A stretch of DNA of 64,000 nt from Massilia timonae CCUG 45783 (GCF_000315425.1 NZ_JH992925.1:1-64000); one strand, 5' to 3'; numbered from the stretch's first letter, positions 47,132 through 56,584 are shown. The notes: a model not told the origin generated them from the letters alone. Translations and numbers: made by a program.

Positions 47132-47522
47132 GGCGGCCTTTCTCGTGGGCGGGTGCGACGCCGTTGACGATGCGTTCGGCCGCATGCGCGCCGTGGACGC
47201 AGGTTTGGTCGAGCTTGCCATCGGGGCCGCGCGTGACCACCGAGTAGACGAGGCGGCTTTCGCCCAGCTGGGCGTTGCGCCGGCCGTCGGGACCGGTCAC
47301 CACGGTGGGCGGGGATTGGCGGCTGGTGGCGGCCGAAGCCGGCGCCGCGGTCTGCAGCGCCTGCCGTTCGGCGCTGGTCGGCGCGCGCAGCTCGCCGGTA
47401 TCGGCGTCGCGCACGACGGTCATGCCCTGGCTGGCGCCGGCCTGGGGCGTGGCCCAGGCAGCCGGATGGGACGCGCCCACGAGCAGGGCGAGCATGGCGG
47501 GAAGGTGGACAGTGGATCGCAT
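47118..47522 (-). CDS. Secreted protein resembling the post-PEP-CTERM-1 family
   Basis: A 134-residue protein with a signal peptide (MRSTVHLPAMLALLVGASHPAAWA) and a mature segment MTVVRDADTGELRAPTSAE, which I recall as a hallmark of a small family often encoded right after PEP-CTERM proteins; this match is from memory and needs a domain search. The C-terminal half is His-rich. GGAGA precedes the ATG by 7 nt. It lies 17 bp after the PEP-CTERM gene and overlaps the PA-protease gene by 14 bp, so all three are one operon. Confidence 0.65.
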   Translation of the reverse strand: MRSTVHLPAMLALLVGASHPAAWATPQAGASQGMTVVRDADTGELRAPTSAERQALQTAAPASAATSRQSPPTVVTGPDGRRNAQLGESRLVYSVVTRGPDGKLDQTCVHGAHAAERIVNGVAPAHEKGRHDHR

Positions 47523-47539
47523 GGGATATCTCCAGGAAC

Positions 47540-48199
47540 TCATTGACGCTCGCGGCGCCGCATCAGGCCAAGCACGCCCAGGCCGGACGCCAGAAGCAGC
47601 AGGCCGCCCGGCTCCGGCACGGCGGTGACCACCTGTACGGTGTCGAGGCCGACGTAGCTGAGCGTGGCGGGGTTGCCGAAGTAGCGGAAGGCGAAGCGTC
47701 CTTCTCCTTCGACCGCCAGGTTGGCGCTCCATTGCTGCCATGCGGCGGGGAAGGCATCGTCGCCGCCGATGGAGGCAAGCAAGGTGTCGAAGCCGGCCAC
47801 ATCGGTCCCGCTGCCGGAACTGAAGCGCACCTCGATCAGGTCGTCGAAGCCGTCGGCCAGCTCGCGGTTGGTGAAGAACGACAGCGTGGTGAGACCGCTG
47901 AGCGTGAGCGTGGGCGTGATCAGCCAGTTGTCGACGATGCCCATGCCGTTGGCGGCGCCGAGGAAGTTGGCGGCGGCGTAGGAGTTGGCCGGGCCGGACT
48001 GGGCGCCGAAGACGTCGGGATTACCCTGGAACCAGCCGATACCGGCCGGGCTGCTGTGGTTGACGAGGTTCCAGTCGGTAAGGCCGGCCAGGTTGGCGAA
48101 GCCCTCGTTGAGCACCTCGACGTTGGCCTGGGCGGCCAGCGGCGAGGACGCGGCCGCGGTGACAGCCGCTGTCGCGATCAGGAGTTGGAGTCTTTTCAT
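47540..48199 (-). CDS. PEP-CTERM-anchored extracellular protein
   Basis: A 219-residue protein with an N-terminal signal peptide (LQLLIATAAVTAAASSPLAAQA) and a C-terminal PEP-CTERM signal: VPEPGGLLLLASGLGVLGL followed by basic MRRRERQ. It is sorted to the outer surface and processed by exosortase, which is not in this window. The body resembles a choice-of-anchor J/jelly-roll domain (DWNLVNHSSPAGIGWFQG; YFGNPATLSYVGLDTVQV). First gene of the three-gene operon. Confidence 0.9.
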   Translation of the reverse strand: MKRLQLLIATAAVTAAASSPLAAQANVEVLNEGFANLAGLTDWNLVNHSSPAGIGWFQGNPDVFGAQSGPANSYAAANFLGAANGMGIVDNWLITPTLTLSGLTTLSFFTNRELADGFDDLIEVRFSSGSGTDVAGFDTLLASIGGDDAFPAAWQQWSANLAVEGEGRFAFRYFGNPATLSYVGLDTVQVVTAVPEPGGLLLLASGLGVLGLMRRRERQ

Positions 48200-48729
48200 G
48201 GTGTGGTTGTTCAGGGGCCAGAGGGATGGGATTCCTCGCGCTGGCTGACGACGAGGCCATTCTTAGTTAATGATAAAAATGGCAACGGTCGAGATATTGA
48301 TGTGTGTTCAGAACATCGAACGGAGTGTGCGGCGCCCCTCAAATGCAGCGATGGAACTTGACGAAAGCGCTTGCAATTTTGCAAGTCGATGCTGAAAGGA
48401 AATTGCAATACCGCCCGTGAAGCCCGGCCGAATGGCGTGCGCACCGGGCCGGTGGCCCGGCGGCGCAACGGGCGAGGCGGCGTGGGCGGCGTTGCCGATG
48501 AAGACGACTTCGCAGCGTCGGCTGGACTGGTCGACGGCCTCGACCGACGTGTCGTGGCGCACCCTGAAGCCGTCCACACGATCAGGATTTTTCTCTGCAT
48601 CTTCCATCGCTCGTTCATCCATTCGTCGATGCAATGAATCAGGGTGACCCGTCCCGCATACAGATACGCGAGACGCTGCGGCTCGGATGCGGCAATCGCG
48701 TAGGTGGACGTGGAGGGAGATCGTCATTG
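48200..48729. other. Intergenic region between the PEP-CTERM operon and vgrG
   Basis: 530 bp. The part near 48255-48400 is the most AT-rich and should hold the PEP-CTERM promoter on the minus strand. Two overlapping minus frames (48211-48618 and 48308-48727) are open but lack ribosome sites and recognisable domains. I see no RNA gene. Confidence 0.6.
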
Positions 48730-50913
48730 ATGCGCCGCAATCGCACCGGAAAGAGATGCTCGCCGAGTTTCTGCTGCGATATCTTGATAGCTGTCGCTTT
48801 CCTCACTGCATGGACGACCCAGGCCTTGGCACACGAACTCACTTCCACGCTGGCACATTTTTCCAGCGAAACCAGGCTTTACGCGCTGACGCTCGAAGAC
48901 GACCGTTTGGCGCAGAGAAGCGACGTGCTCCTGGTCGAAGCCTTTTTTGGCGATGACGCGGTGCAGGGACTCGGGACACGCGATGTGATCGCATTGTCCA
49001 CCAGCACGTATATCGTGCCGGCGACCCTGATTGGGCAACGGGCCAGCCTGGACATCAGCCTGGCCGACGGCACGCGCACCTGTTTCGCGGGCGAGATCGG
49101 CGAAGCTGCGATACTTGGCAGCGACGGCGGCTTTACGCGCTACCGCCTGCGGATATCGGCGTGGCTCCGGCGTCTCGATCAGGCCCGAAACTGCCGCGTA
49201 TGGCAGGACAAGACCGTGATCGAGATCATCGACGCCGTCTTCTCGGCCTACCGGCCACTGGCACGCTGGCGCTGGAGTGCCGATACCGGGCCGTTCATGG
49301 CGCGGGCCGTCGCGCGCAGCTACTGTTGTCAATACCGGGAATCCGATCTCGACTTCGTGCGCAGGCTGCTTGCCGAGGAAGGGCTGTGCTGGCGCATCGA
49401 GCAGGCCGAGGACGGTCCCGGCGTGGTGCTGTTTGCGGACAGTAGCCAGGCAAGCGCGGTGCCGGAAGATCCCAGCAGCGCATTCGAGCGAGGCGTGCGC
49501 TACCACGGCGCGCATTCGGTGGAAGAGCGCGACACGGTGCAGGCGCTGGTGGAAGAGCGCCGCCTCCACGTTTCGCTTACCACCGTGCTTGGCCCTGACT
49601 ATAAATCGCGCCTGGTCACCGCTGCGAGTTCCCCTTCCCGTATCGAGCGGTCGCGCCGGCTGCCCGAGCTCGAATCGTTCGATGCTCCCGGCCAGTATGC
49701 GTATGCGAACCTGGAGCAGGCGACCCGCTACGCGGACCTCCAGATGGAGGGACGGGAAGCGCGTGCACGGATGTGGAGCGGCCGCTCGACTATCCGTACG
49801 CTGCGGGCAGGTACGCGGCTGACCGTCACCGGCTTGCCGCGCCGGCAAACGGGACCTGCGCCGACATTCGTGGTCTTGCGCGCGCTGAGCATCGGCGTGA
49901 ACAATCTGCCTTCGCCCGCCCGCGATGCGCTCGCCGAGCTGTTTGGCCCGGTTCCCGAATTGCTGCAGGAACTCGTGCGCGGCGACCTGCCGGACGACCT
50001 GGCCCTGAGCGTCGCAACGGCGCTCGAACTGGGCTACGCCAACTGGTTCGAAGCGGTGCCGGTGCAGTTTCCGTGGCGTCCGCAGCTGCCTGGCAGCGAT
50101 GGACGCAGCCAGGCGAAACCGACGGCGTCCGGCGCGCAAAGTGCGATTGTCGTCGGTCCTGACGGCCGAGATACGCCGAACGGTGCGGATGAACTGTATT
50201 GCGACCGGCTTGGCCGCGTACGTATCCGGTTTCACTGGCAGGAAAATGGCGATGCGAGTTGCTGGGTGCGGGTGGCGCAGCGCTCGAGCGGCGACGGCAT
50301 GGGTTTCCAGTTCCTGCCCCGCATCGGCCAGGAAGTGCTTGTCCAGTTCCTGGAAAACGATATCGACCGGCCGGTCATCGTCGGCGCGCTGTACAACGGC
50401 CAGGGGGAAGGCGGCACTGCACCGACGCCTGGAGGACGGCGCGACGCGTCGCACACGGCTGCGGTCTTCGAGCGTGCCCACGATCATGCGCGTTCGGCGC
50501 AAGGTAATCTGGCAGGCGGCAACAGTCCGGTATGGCACGGGGCATCCGGCGACCCGGGCGGCCATCGCAACGGCGCCGCCCAGTGGGGCCTGCGCAGCAA
50601 GGAGTTCGGCGGCTCGGGCTATAGCCAGTTGCTGTTCGACGATACGGACGCTCAAGGGCGGGTGCAATTGAGGTGTACCCATGCGGCGAGCGAACTGAAT
50701 CTTGGCCACCTGATCCATACCGCCGACAATTACCGTGGCAGTTTTCGCGGGCTGGGAGCGGAACTACGCACCGATGCCTACGGTGCGGTGCGCGCCGGCG
50801 CCGGCTTGCTGGTGTCGAGCTACAGGATCGAGCACGGCGCGGGCCGGCGCGATCCGGCCGGCGAGAACACGGCAGGCATCGGATTGCTGCAGCAGGCGGT
50901 GAAATCGGTTTAG
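48730..50913 (+). CDS. vgrG: T6SS spike protein VgrG, truncated by an amber codon
   Basis: The gp27/gp5-like core of VgrG, the membrane-piercing spike of the type VI secretion system. Segments visible: TRLYALTLED, LLVEAFFGDDAVQGLGTRDVIALST, YRLRISAWLRRLDQARNCRVWQDKTVIEIIDAVF, and the oligonucleotide-fold part DRLGRVRIRFHWQ. The frame stops at TAG (50911-50913) after KSV, in the middle of the family's conserved region. In-frame sequence continues with AFNAAA and the DUF2345 part. The start is uncertain: ATG at 48730 (GGAGGGA 12 nt upstream) adds 33 residues that look like a signal peptide, which is odd for VgrG; a TTG at 48826 matches the usual N-terminus better. Confidence 0.87.
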   Translation: MRRNRTGKRCSPSFCCDILIAVAFLTAWTTQALAHELTSTLAHFSSETRLYALTLEDDRLAQRSDVLLVEAFFGDDAVQGLGTRDVIALSTSTYIVPATLIGQRASLDISLADGTRTCFAGEIGEAAILGSDGGFTRYRLRISAWLRRLDQARNCRVWQDKTVIEIIDAVFSAYRPLARWRWSADTGPFMARAVARSYCCQYRESDLDFVRRLLAEEGLCWRIEQAEDGPGVVLFADSSQASAVPEDPSSAFERGVRYHGAHSVEERDTVQALVEERRLHVSLTTVLGPDYKSRLVTAASSPSRIERSRRLPELESFDAPGQYAYANLEQATRYADLQMEGREARARMWSGRSTIRTLRAGTRLTVTGLPRRQTGPAPTFVVLRALSIGVNNLPSPARDALAELFGPVPELLQELVRGDLPDDLALSVATALELGYANWFEAVPVQFPWRPQLPGSDGRSQAKPTASGAQSAIVVGPDGRDTPNGADELYCDRLGRVRIRFHWQENGDASCWVRVAQRSSGDGMGFQFLPRIGQEVLVQFLENDIDRPVIVGALYNGQGEGGTAPTPGGRRDASHTAAVFERAHDHARSAQGNLAGGNSPVWHGASGDPGGHRNGAAQWGLRSKEFGGSGYSQLLFDDTDAQGRVQLRCTHAASELNLGHLIHTADNYRGSFRGLGAELRTDAYGAVRAGAGLLVSSYRIEHGAGRRDPAGENTAGIGLLQQAVKSV

Positions 50914-50985
50914 GCGTTCAATGCCGCTGCGACGAGGCATCTCACGGTTGGTCTGGCTGCGCATCTCGGCGCCTCGAAACCTGGC

Positions 50986-52041
50986 ATGAGTGTGTTGAGC
51001 GCTGAGTCGGCGCCACTCGCGGCGATGCTGAAATCGGCATCGGGGGACGCCCACCCTGCCGCACCGGGCGATGGAAAGCCGCCGCACATGGCCGATCCGC
51101 TCATCATGGTGGTGGCGCGGGACGGCCTGGGCGCCGCCGCCGGGCAAGATATCCAGCTGCTTGCGGGCGAGACCAGCAGTTTGACGAGCGGCCAGGACAC
51201 CCAGTTCGTCACCGGAGGGACGAGCCGCATCCATTCCGGGCAGGCGATGGGCGTGCTGGCGGGCGCGGTGGCGTCGGACAAGGACGGTGCGGGATTGGAA
51301 TTGGTCTCGGCACGGGACTGCGTCGAGATCCAGGCGCAAGGCGATGAAATGACGGTGCAGGCGCGTGACGAGATCAATCTCATCAGCGCCAATGCGCATG
51401 TCGACTGGGCGGCGGCGAAGTCCATCAGCCTGTCGACCGCGGACGGCGCGAGCGTCACGATCGGCGGCGGCAACATCACGGTGCAATGCCCTGGAACCCT
51501 CAGGGTCCACGCTGGAAAAAAAAGCCTGTCCGGGCCGCAGAACCTGAATTATCCGGTGCCGAAGCTGCCGCGCTCGGCGCTTGCTGAACGACCGCTGCAG
51601 TTCAATATGCGCCTGGCCGATACGCCCGGACCGAACGGCCATGCGCTGGGGAGCACGCCATGGAAGATCGTGGCGGGCGAAAAGCCTGACGGCCTTGCGT
51701 TCATCGATGACGACCGATTGGTGGCGGAAGGGCTTACCGATGACGATGGAAACGTGGTGCTGACAACGGATGCCCAAGAGGAGCTCGCGGCAGCGTATGC
51801 CGCGCATCCCGACGGTACCTGGCTCGTCTATCCCGGCCATGTCGTCCGCATCGATGTGCAGACGGAATCGCCCGAATGGGACGAGAAGCAGAAGCTGCTG
51901 CAAGCCCTACACGCAGCGGATTTCAGTCTGGATCTTCATGCATCGGTGCTCGCGGATGGCGCCCTGCCGCAAGCGCGTTATGCGAAAGAAGCATTCGAAG
52001 CGGCTGCCACGAACGGCATCTTCCCCAAAGTAAAGAAATGA
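50986..52041 (+). CDS. VgrG C-terminal part with DUF2345, beyond the amber codon
   Basis: 351 residues in the same frame as vgrG. It opens with the spike extension and DUF2345 beta-helix: DPLIMVVARDGLGAAAGQDIQLLAGETSS, DEINLISANAHVDWAAAKSISL and VTIGGGNITVQCPG. It then has a distal domain (LQFNMRLADTPGPNGHALGSTPWKIV) that may carry the effector. The ATG at 50986 might allow re-initiation, but no strong ribosome site precedes it. More likely it is the stranded 3' end of vgrG. The DUF2345 region usually binds the cargo effector downstream. Confidence 0.8.
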   Translation: MSVLSAESAPLAAMLKSASGDAHPAAPGDGKPPHMADPLIMVVARDGLGAAAGQDIQLLAGETSSLTSGQDTQFVTGGTSRIHSGQAMGVLAGAVASDKDGAGLELVSARDCVEIQAQGDEMTVQARDEINLISANAHVDWAAAKSISLSTADGASVTIGGGNITVQCPGTLRVHAGKKSLSGPQNLNYPVPKLPRSALAERPLQFNMRLADTPGPNGHALGSTPWKIVAGEKPDGLAFIDDDRLVAEGLTDDDGNVVLTTDAQEELAAAYAAHPDGTWLVYPGHVVRIDVQTESPEWDEKQKLLQALHAADFSLDLHASVLADGALPQARYAKEAFEAAATNGIFPKVKK

Positions 52042-52077
52042 ATCGACTTGTTTCGGCTGAATTGGAGCGGATTGGCG

Positions 52078-55000
52078 ATGAGCAACAAGCACATATCGCA
52101 GTTGGTTTCTCGCGATGGTAAAGCGATTGCTGCGGCGACCTCTGTCCCCGGGTGCTTCATCTCGGACGGCGTACCGGTTGAAAAGCATCCGGGGCTGTCC
52201 TGGGGAAGCGTGTTTTCCGAGCCGTCGCATGGAAACAAGGTGGATTTCTATGTCACCGGCGAAGAGTATTTCAATGCCGTCGCCGCGGCGATCGCAGGCG
52301 CGAGGAAGTCGATCTATATTGCTGGCTGGCAGGTGAACTTCGATGTCGAGCTGGCTGGCGGGAAGACGCTGTTTCAATGCCTGGAGAAGGCGATCGATTC
52401 GAATCCTGCGCTGCGCGTGTATGTGATGCCGTGGCTGTCGCCGAAGGTTGGTGTCGATACCGGCGACTTCGAGACGATGCTGGTGGTCTTCCAGCTCAAC
52501 GCGGGACTGCCGCCGCCGGCGCGTGCCTTTGCCCTGCCTGCGATCGCGCAGAGCGATATGTCTGGTGGCCTCGGCATCGGTTTCTCGCACCATCAAAAGC
52601 TCGTGGTCATCGACGAGCAGCGGGCGTTTGTCGGAGGTATCGATCTGGCATACGGAAGGCGCGACGATGGGCGTTTCTCGCTCGCCGCGGAGGGACGGAC
52701 CGGGAGCGAGTTGTATAACCCCTGTATTCCGCCAATTCATACGCTGTCGAAGGTGGAGCAAACGAAATACCTGACGCGCGCCGAACTGTTCTGCGCCTGT
52801 TTTCACGGGAGAGTAGGCGGCACCGGCACCTTCATCACGTCGGCCCCCGCGAAACCGCTCGCCATGGCGCAGGATGCGATCGGTTCGGTCGGCGATACGC
52901 TGGCGCGGACCCACAAGGTGGTCAGCGACTGGTGGGCAACAGGCGATTTGATGCCAGAGTTCGTGCGCAAGCTCCAGGATGTTCCCGTGGACGCGGCCCA
53001 GGACGCCGCGCGCTGGGCTTATCGGCGCCTGGACCAGGAACTGAATGGCAAGCTCGAGTGGCTGCGGGAAACCGGCGGGGCGCATGCGGCAAATGCGCCA
53101 GCGGTGCTGCTGGCGTGGCTGAACAACGCGAGTCTGGACCAGTTACCGGCGGGACTGTGGAAAGGCAGCGTCGAGCTCATCGAGGCGTTCACGATCGCGA
53201 CGCTTACGCACCTGAGCAACCTTGCCGACACTTCCAAAGGGCGGTACACCAACCTGAAAACGTTGGGCAAGGTGGTTCCTGCCAGCGGAAAGACGCTCTC
53301 GTCCGGGCAGCCGCGCATGCCCTGGCACGATGTCCATTCGTCGATCAGTGGTCCGGCGGTCAGCGACCTGGCCAGGAATTTCGTGCAGCGCTGGAACGGC
53401 ATCGCATGCCGTTATGAACGATCGCACGCGGCTGTTTCCCGGGATGTCAGTGCGTTGTTTGCTGTATTCGGGTTGAAGCCGTCGGCACGTATTCGCATAC
53501 CGCGGCTACCCGCGCCGCCGCCCAGGACGGCGCAGCCCAGACCGGGGAAGAGCTGGGTGCAGGTGTTGCGTAGTGCGCCGGTGGCGATGCTGCGTGATGA
53601 GTCGAATGCGGCGCCATCGGGGGCCGCAAAAAAACACCATGGACATGCGCAGAATGATTGTCTGAAGGCGATGCTGACTGCAATTCATGGTGCGCAGAAG
53701 TTCATTTATATAGAAGGGCAGTTCTTCCAATCGGCTTATGGGGTTGATCAGCTAATCGGCGAAAAAGATAAAAAGAATTCGCCAATGGCCACGCTGACCG
53801 ATGTTACAGCCTTGGCAGACTATGAGAAATATGCAAAGCGCCTGGAAATCCACGAGGTCGCGCCTGGTGATATACCAGCTGCAATACGCTGGTCGCAGAT
53901 CGATGCCGTGATGAAGGATGGGAATGGGAAGGGAGCGGCTTTTCTAAGAGATTTGAAGGCGGTGCTAAAAAATATCGCTGCAATAAAAGCAACACAATCA
54001 ATAGGGTCATCGCAGAAAGCAGTCTTGAATCCGATCGGTGAAGCGCTGGCTTGTCGAATAGAGAATGCGATCTATGACGGGCGCCCATTCCATGTGTATA
54101 TGGTACTTCCTTTTCACCCTGAGGGCACATTGGATACCCTGAATATCATGACGCAGGTACATTTGACCATGCAGTCGATTGTCGCGGGAAGTCACAGTCT
54201 GGTGAATAGGATTCGACGTGCAGTAATTGGAGCTATGTTGTGCAAAGAAAGGAAAATTAGCAGAAAAGATGCGGTCGCGGAGGTTGAAAAATATGAAATT
54301 GATAATGTTATAGATGCTGCTAAAGAATCCTGGAGACCTTATTTGACCATGCTGAATCTTCGAAGCTGGCAAAGTTTAGGGCAACGGCCCGTAACGGAAC
54401 AGATTTACGTGCATTCTAAGTTGCTGATTGTCGACGACAGGGTGGCAGTTCTGGGGAGTGCCAATATTAATGATCGTAGTCAACTTGGAGACAGGGATTC
54501 GGAACTCGCAGTCATCCTGCGTGATGATGAGCAGGTGAAGATCAGCTTGGACGGTGTGCATCAAGATCTGGTAAGTGCCAATGTTCATAGGCTGAGAGTG
54601 CAGTTGTGGAGGAAGCTGTTTGGTTTCATGGCTGGGAGCCAACCTGCACGCGACCTGGAGAACGTTATTGATAAGCCCGCTGCCATGGAGAGTTGGAAGG
54701 CTGTCCAACATGTCTCATATGCTAACGCTTTAGCATATAAAAAAGCATTTCCCTTTCTGCCGCACGTGGATGGGGGATCCAGTTCGATTTGGTCGACATG
54801 GAATAGGTCTACGCGAAGGTTAGACGCGCATATGCCATTTAATGAGCGCTTCTGGAGGCTGGATAATGTGATGGATAAGCCTTCGTCATGGAATGCAAAA
54901 TCGCGAACTATCGAGACGGATCCTATAGGCGTCAAAGGATTTATCGTTGCATTGCCAATGTCTTGGACGGATTCTGAGAGTAATTCGTCAGGTATGAATT

Positions 55001-55098
55001 TGACTATCCTTGCTGATGAGAGAAGGTCTGAAGATGATGGACATGCATTTGCTGGAATAGGTGAGGCTGAAAATGCGAAACTTGAAAAATGGAGTTAG
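52078..55098 (+). CDS. T6SS phospholipase D-like effector with two HKD motifs
   Basis: A 1006-residue phospholipase D protein, likely the cargo of the upstream VgrG and close to Tle5-type effectors that attack membrane phospholipids. HKD site 1 is HHQKLVVIDEQRAFVGGID (residues 171-189) and site 2 is VHSKLLIVDDRVAVLGSANINDRS (near 778-801); both are complete, with H-x-K-x4-D. No signal peptide. GGAG lies 10 nt before the ATG at 52078. The DNA is GC-rich up to about 53640 and then AT-rich to the end, so the two halves differ in origin. The Tli4-like gene starts 1 bp after its stop. Confidence 0.9.
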   Translation: MSNKHISQLVSRDGKAIAAATSVPGCFISDGVPVEKHPGLSWGSVFSEPSHGNKVDFYVTGEEYFNAVAAAIAGARKSIYIAGWQVNFDVELAGGKTLFQCLEKAIDSNPALRVYVMPWLSPKVGVDTGDFETMLVVFQLNAGLPPPARAFALPAIAQSDMSGGLGIGFSHHQKLVVIDEQRAFVGGIDLAYGRRDDGRFSLAAEGRTGSELYNPCIPPIHTLSKVEQTKYLTRAELFCACFHGRVGGTGTFITSAPAKPLAMAQDAIGSVGDTLARTHKVVSDWWATGDLMPEFVRKLQDVPVDAAQDAARWAYRRLDQELNGKLEWLRETGGAHAANAPAVLLAWLNNASLDQLPAGLWKGSVELIEAFTIATLTHLSNLADTSKGRYTNLKTLGKVVPASGKTLSSGQPRMPWHDVHSSISGPAVSDLARNFVQRWNGIACRYERSHAAVSRDVSALFAVFGLKPSARIRIPRLPAPPPRTAQPRPGKSWVQVLRSAPVAMLRDESNAAPSGAAKKHHGHAQNDCLKAMLTAIHGAQKFIYIEGQFFQSAYGVDQLIGEKDKKNSPMATLTDVTALADYEKYAKRLEIHEVAPGDIPAAIRWSQIDAVMKDGNGKGAAFLRDLKAVLKNIAAIKATQSIGSSQKAVLNPIGEALACRIENAIYDGRPFHVYMVLPFHPEGTLDTLNIMTQVHLTMQSIVAGSHSLVNRIRRAVIGAMLCKERKISRKDAVAEVEKYEIDNVIDAAKESWRPYLTMLNLRSWQSLGQRPVTEQIYVHSKLLIVDDRVAVLGSANINDRSQLGDRDSELAVILRDDEQVKISLDGVHQDLVSANVHRLRVQLWRKLFGFMAGSQPARDLENVIDKPAAMESWKAVQHVSYANALAYKKAFPFLPHVDGGSSSIWSTWNRSTRRLDAHMPFNERFWRLDNVMDKPSSWNAKSRTIETDPIGVKGFIVALPMSWTDSESNSSGMNLTILADERRSEDDGHAFAGIGEAENAKLEKWS

Positions 55099-55099
55099 G

Positions 55100-56536
55100 A
55101 TGGATCAGATGGGCGTTCTTATTGTTCGTGCGCCCAGGGCATGGCTTCGCAAGGAGCATTTTTTCCTGTTCTGGTCGAATAGCGTCGCGGTTTCGCTGGT
55201 GATTGCCCTGACGTCTGCCTGCGATGCAAAGTCGAATCAGACGCCACCAATGCAAGTCGATGGCGAAGATGCAGTGCCATCTCGAATACCTGATGCTAAA
55301 AGAGTGCTAGAAGTTACTGCGCCGAATTATCGGCCCGTCGCTGGTCTTGAATCAGAATGCTTGGGTCGTCTCGTATTCGAGGTGAAAAACAAAATCGAGT
55401 GGCCAGTATACTATAACGTTCCGCATGGTAGCGGATTTTGGGGGAGGTCATTTAGTAATAATGTTCGCAGTTCTGGCGATACATTGCGTTTCGGTAATAC
55501 GTATATTGCCGTGATTGGGTCGGTGAGTGGGAGCAGTAAAGAGAAAATATTTGATATAACCCCGCCAGCACGAGAAGCGAATTTAAGGGAATTGATAGAA
55601 AGATCGCGCAGATATATCGATGAGCAGAGGCGGGAGAACAAAGATGCTGAAAGCTTGCGTAGAGAGGTGAAACAACGGGAAGAATTTATTCAGATGTGGC
55701 AAAAGTCCATTGAGGAGATGCGCGAGAAATTTGAACCGTTCGACCCGGGCGTACCCGCCAGCTACGGCTATTGGACCAGCACGCTCGAAGGGGGTATTTA
55801 TATGACCAAATATTCGAATTATCGCGCCTACCTGACGCGGGGAGACTACATATACATATTCGAATCAACGGTCAAGATGGATACGCCAGCCGCCAAGGAA
55901 GCTCACAGGCGTGATTTCTCCGCCATGCTCAAGTCATTCAGGCCACGTGCCTTGCACGAGATTCCGACCGAACCAGGCGTATGTATCCCCTATGGCTTCA
56001 TTCCAGACGACGGCAGGACCGTCGTCGAATTCAAGCAGTCCTTGCGTTTCCCCGACGCTCCAGGCGTGCTCTACACCATTGAAACAGGCACCGTGCACCC
56101 TCGCCGATCGAAAGCGCCGCTGCTACACGCGTTGGCACATGCGAGCATCAACCCACCGCCGCAAATGCGGGAGGATGAAGCCAGGCCGGTGGTCATCAAG
56201 CGCATCGGCCCCCAGTCCGTAAAAATGGGAGGACTCAGCGCATCGCAAGGCGGCGTCGTCCTGCAAGCCGGATTGGAGGGCCAGAAATACGACATCTACA
56301 ATGTCTTCACAGGTTATGGAGGCTGGCTGGGCACTTACGTCTTGCCCTACATTCTCGTCGAAATGCATACCGTGAACAGGGCGGTCGCCACCGAGATCAC
56401 GCAGCATCCACCGCCTTTTGAACAAAGCAAGCAACGACTGGACACCCTGCTGGGCGGCATGCGTTGGCGCCCCACGAGTCCACCGATGGCTGAATTTTCG
56501 AGCGCAAGTGATCCACCACGCCCGAACCGCGACTGA
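55100..56536 (+). CDS. T6SS immunity protein, Tli4-like, membrane/lipoprotein-anchored
   Basis: A 478-residue protein with a hydrophobic N-terminal segment ending LTSAC, which could be a membrane anchor or an imperfect lipobox, then a large periplasmic domain. The two parts resemble the N- and C-terminal Tli4 domains: LVFEVKNKIEWPVYYNVPHG and YGYWTSTLEGGIYMTKYSNYRAYLTRGDYIYIFEST, then IPTEPGVCIPYGFIPDD. It should protect the cell from its own effector in the periplasm. It starts 1 bp after the effector stop (GGAG 6 nt upstream). The first about 60% is AT-rich and the rest is GC-rich. The family name rests on pattern recognition and needs a domain search. Confidence 0.75.
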   Translation: MDQMGVLIVRAPRAWLRKEHFFLFWSNSVAVSLVIALTSACDAKSNQTPPMQVDGEDAVPSRIPDAKRVLEVTAPNYRPVAGLESECLGRLVFEVKNKIEWPVYYNVPHGSGFWGRSFSNNVRSSGDTLRFGNTYIAVIGSVSGSSKEKIFDITPPAREANLRELIERSRRYIDEQRRENKDAESLRREVKQREEFIQMWQKSIEEMREKFEPFDPGVPASYGYWTSTLEGGIYMTKYSNYRAYLTRGDYIYIFESTVKMDTPAAKEAHRRDFSAMLKSFRPRALHEIPTEPGVCIPYGFIPDDGRTVVEFKQSLRFPDAPGVLYTIETGTVHPRRSKAPLLHALAHASINPPPQMREDEARPVVIKRIGPQSVKMGGLSASQGGVVLQAGLEGQKYDIYNVFTGYGGWLGTYVLPYILVEMHTVNRAVATEITQHPPPFEQSKQRLDTLLGGMRWRPTSPPMAEFSSASDPPRPNRD

Positions 56537-56560
56537 CGCCGGCGCGATATCTCTGCGACA

Positions 56561-56584
56561 GGAAAAAGACCTCCGAAGAGGTCT
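56561..56584 (-). terminator. Intrinsic terminator of the Liv-type ABC operon
   Basis: Read on the minus strand: AGACCTC-TTCG-GAGGTCT then TTTTTCC. A 7-bp stem with a UUCG tetraloop lies immediately after the permease stop codon. Confidence 0.85.

Noticed and set aside
48308-48727. Possible 139-residue minus-strand gene upstream of vgrG
   Set aside because: No ribosome site and no recognisable fold; another frame on the same strand (48211-48618) overlaps it and is equally plausible by length.
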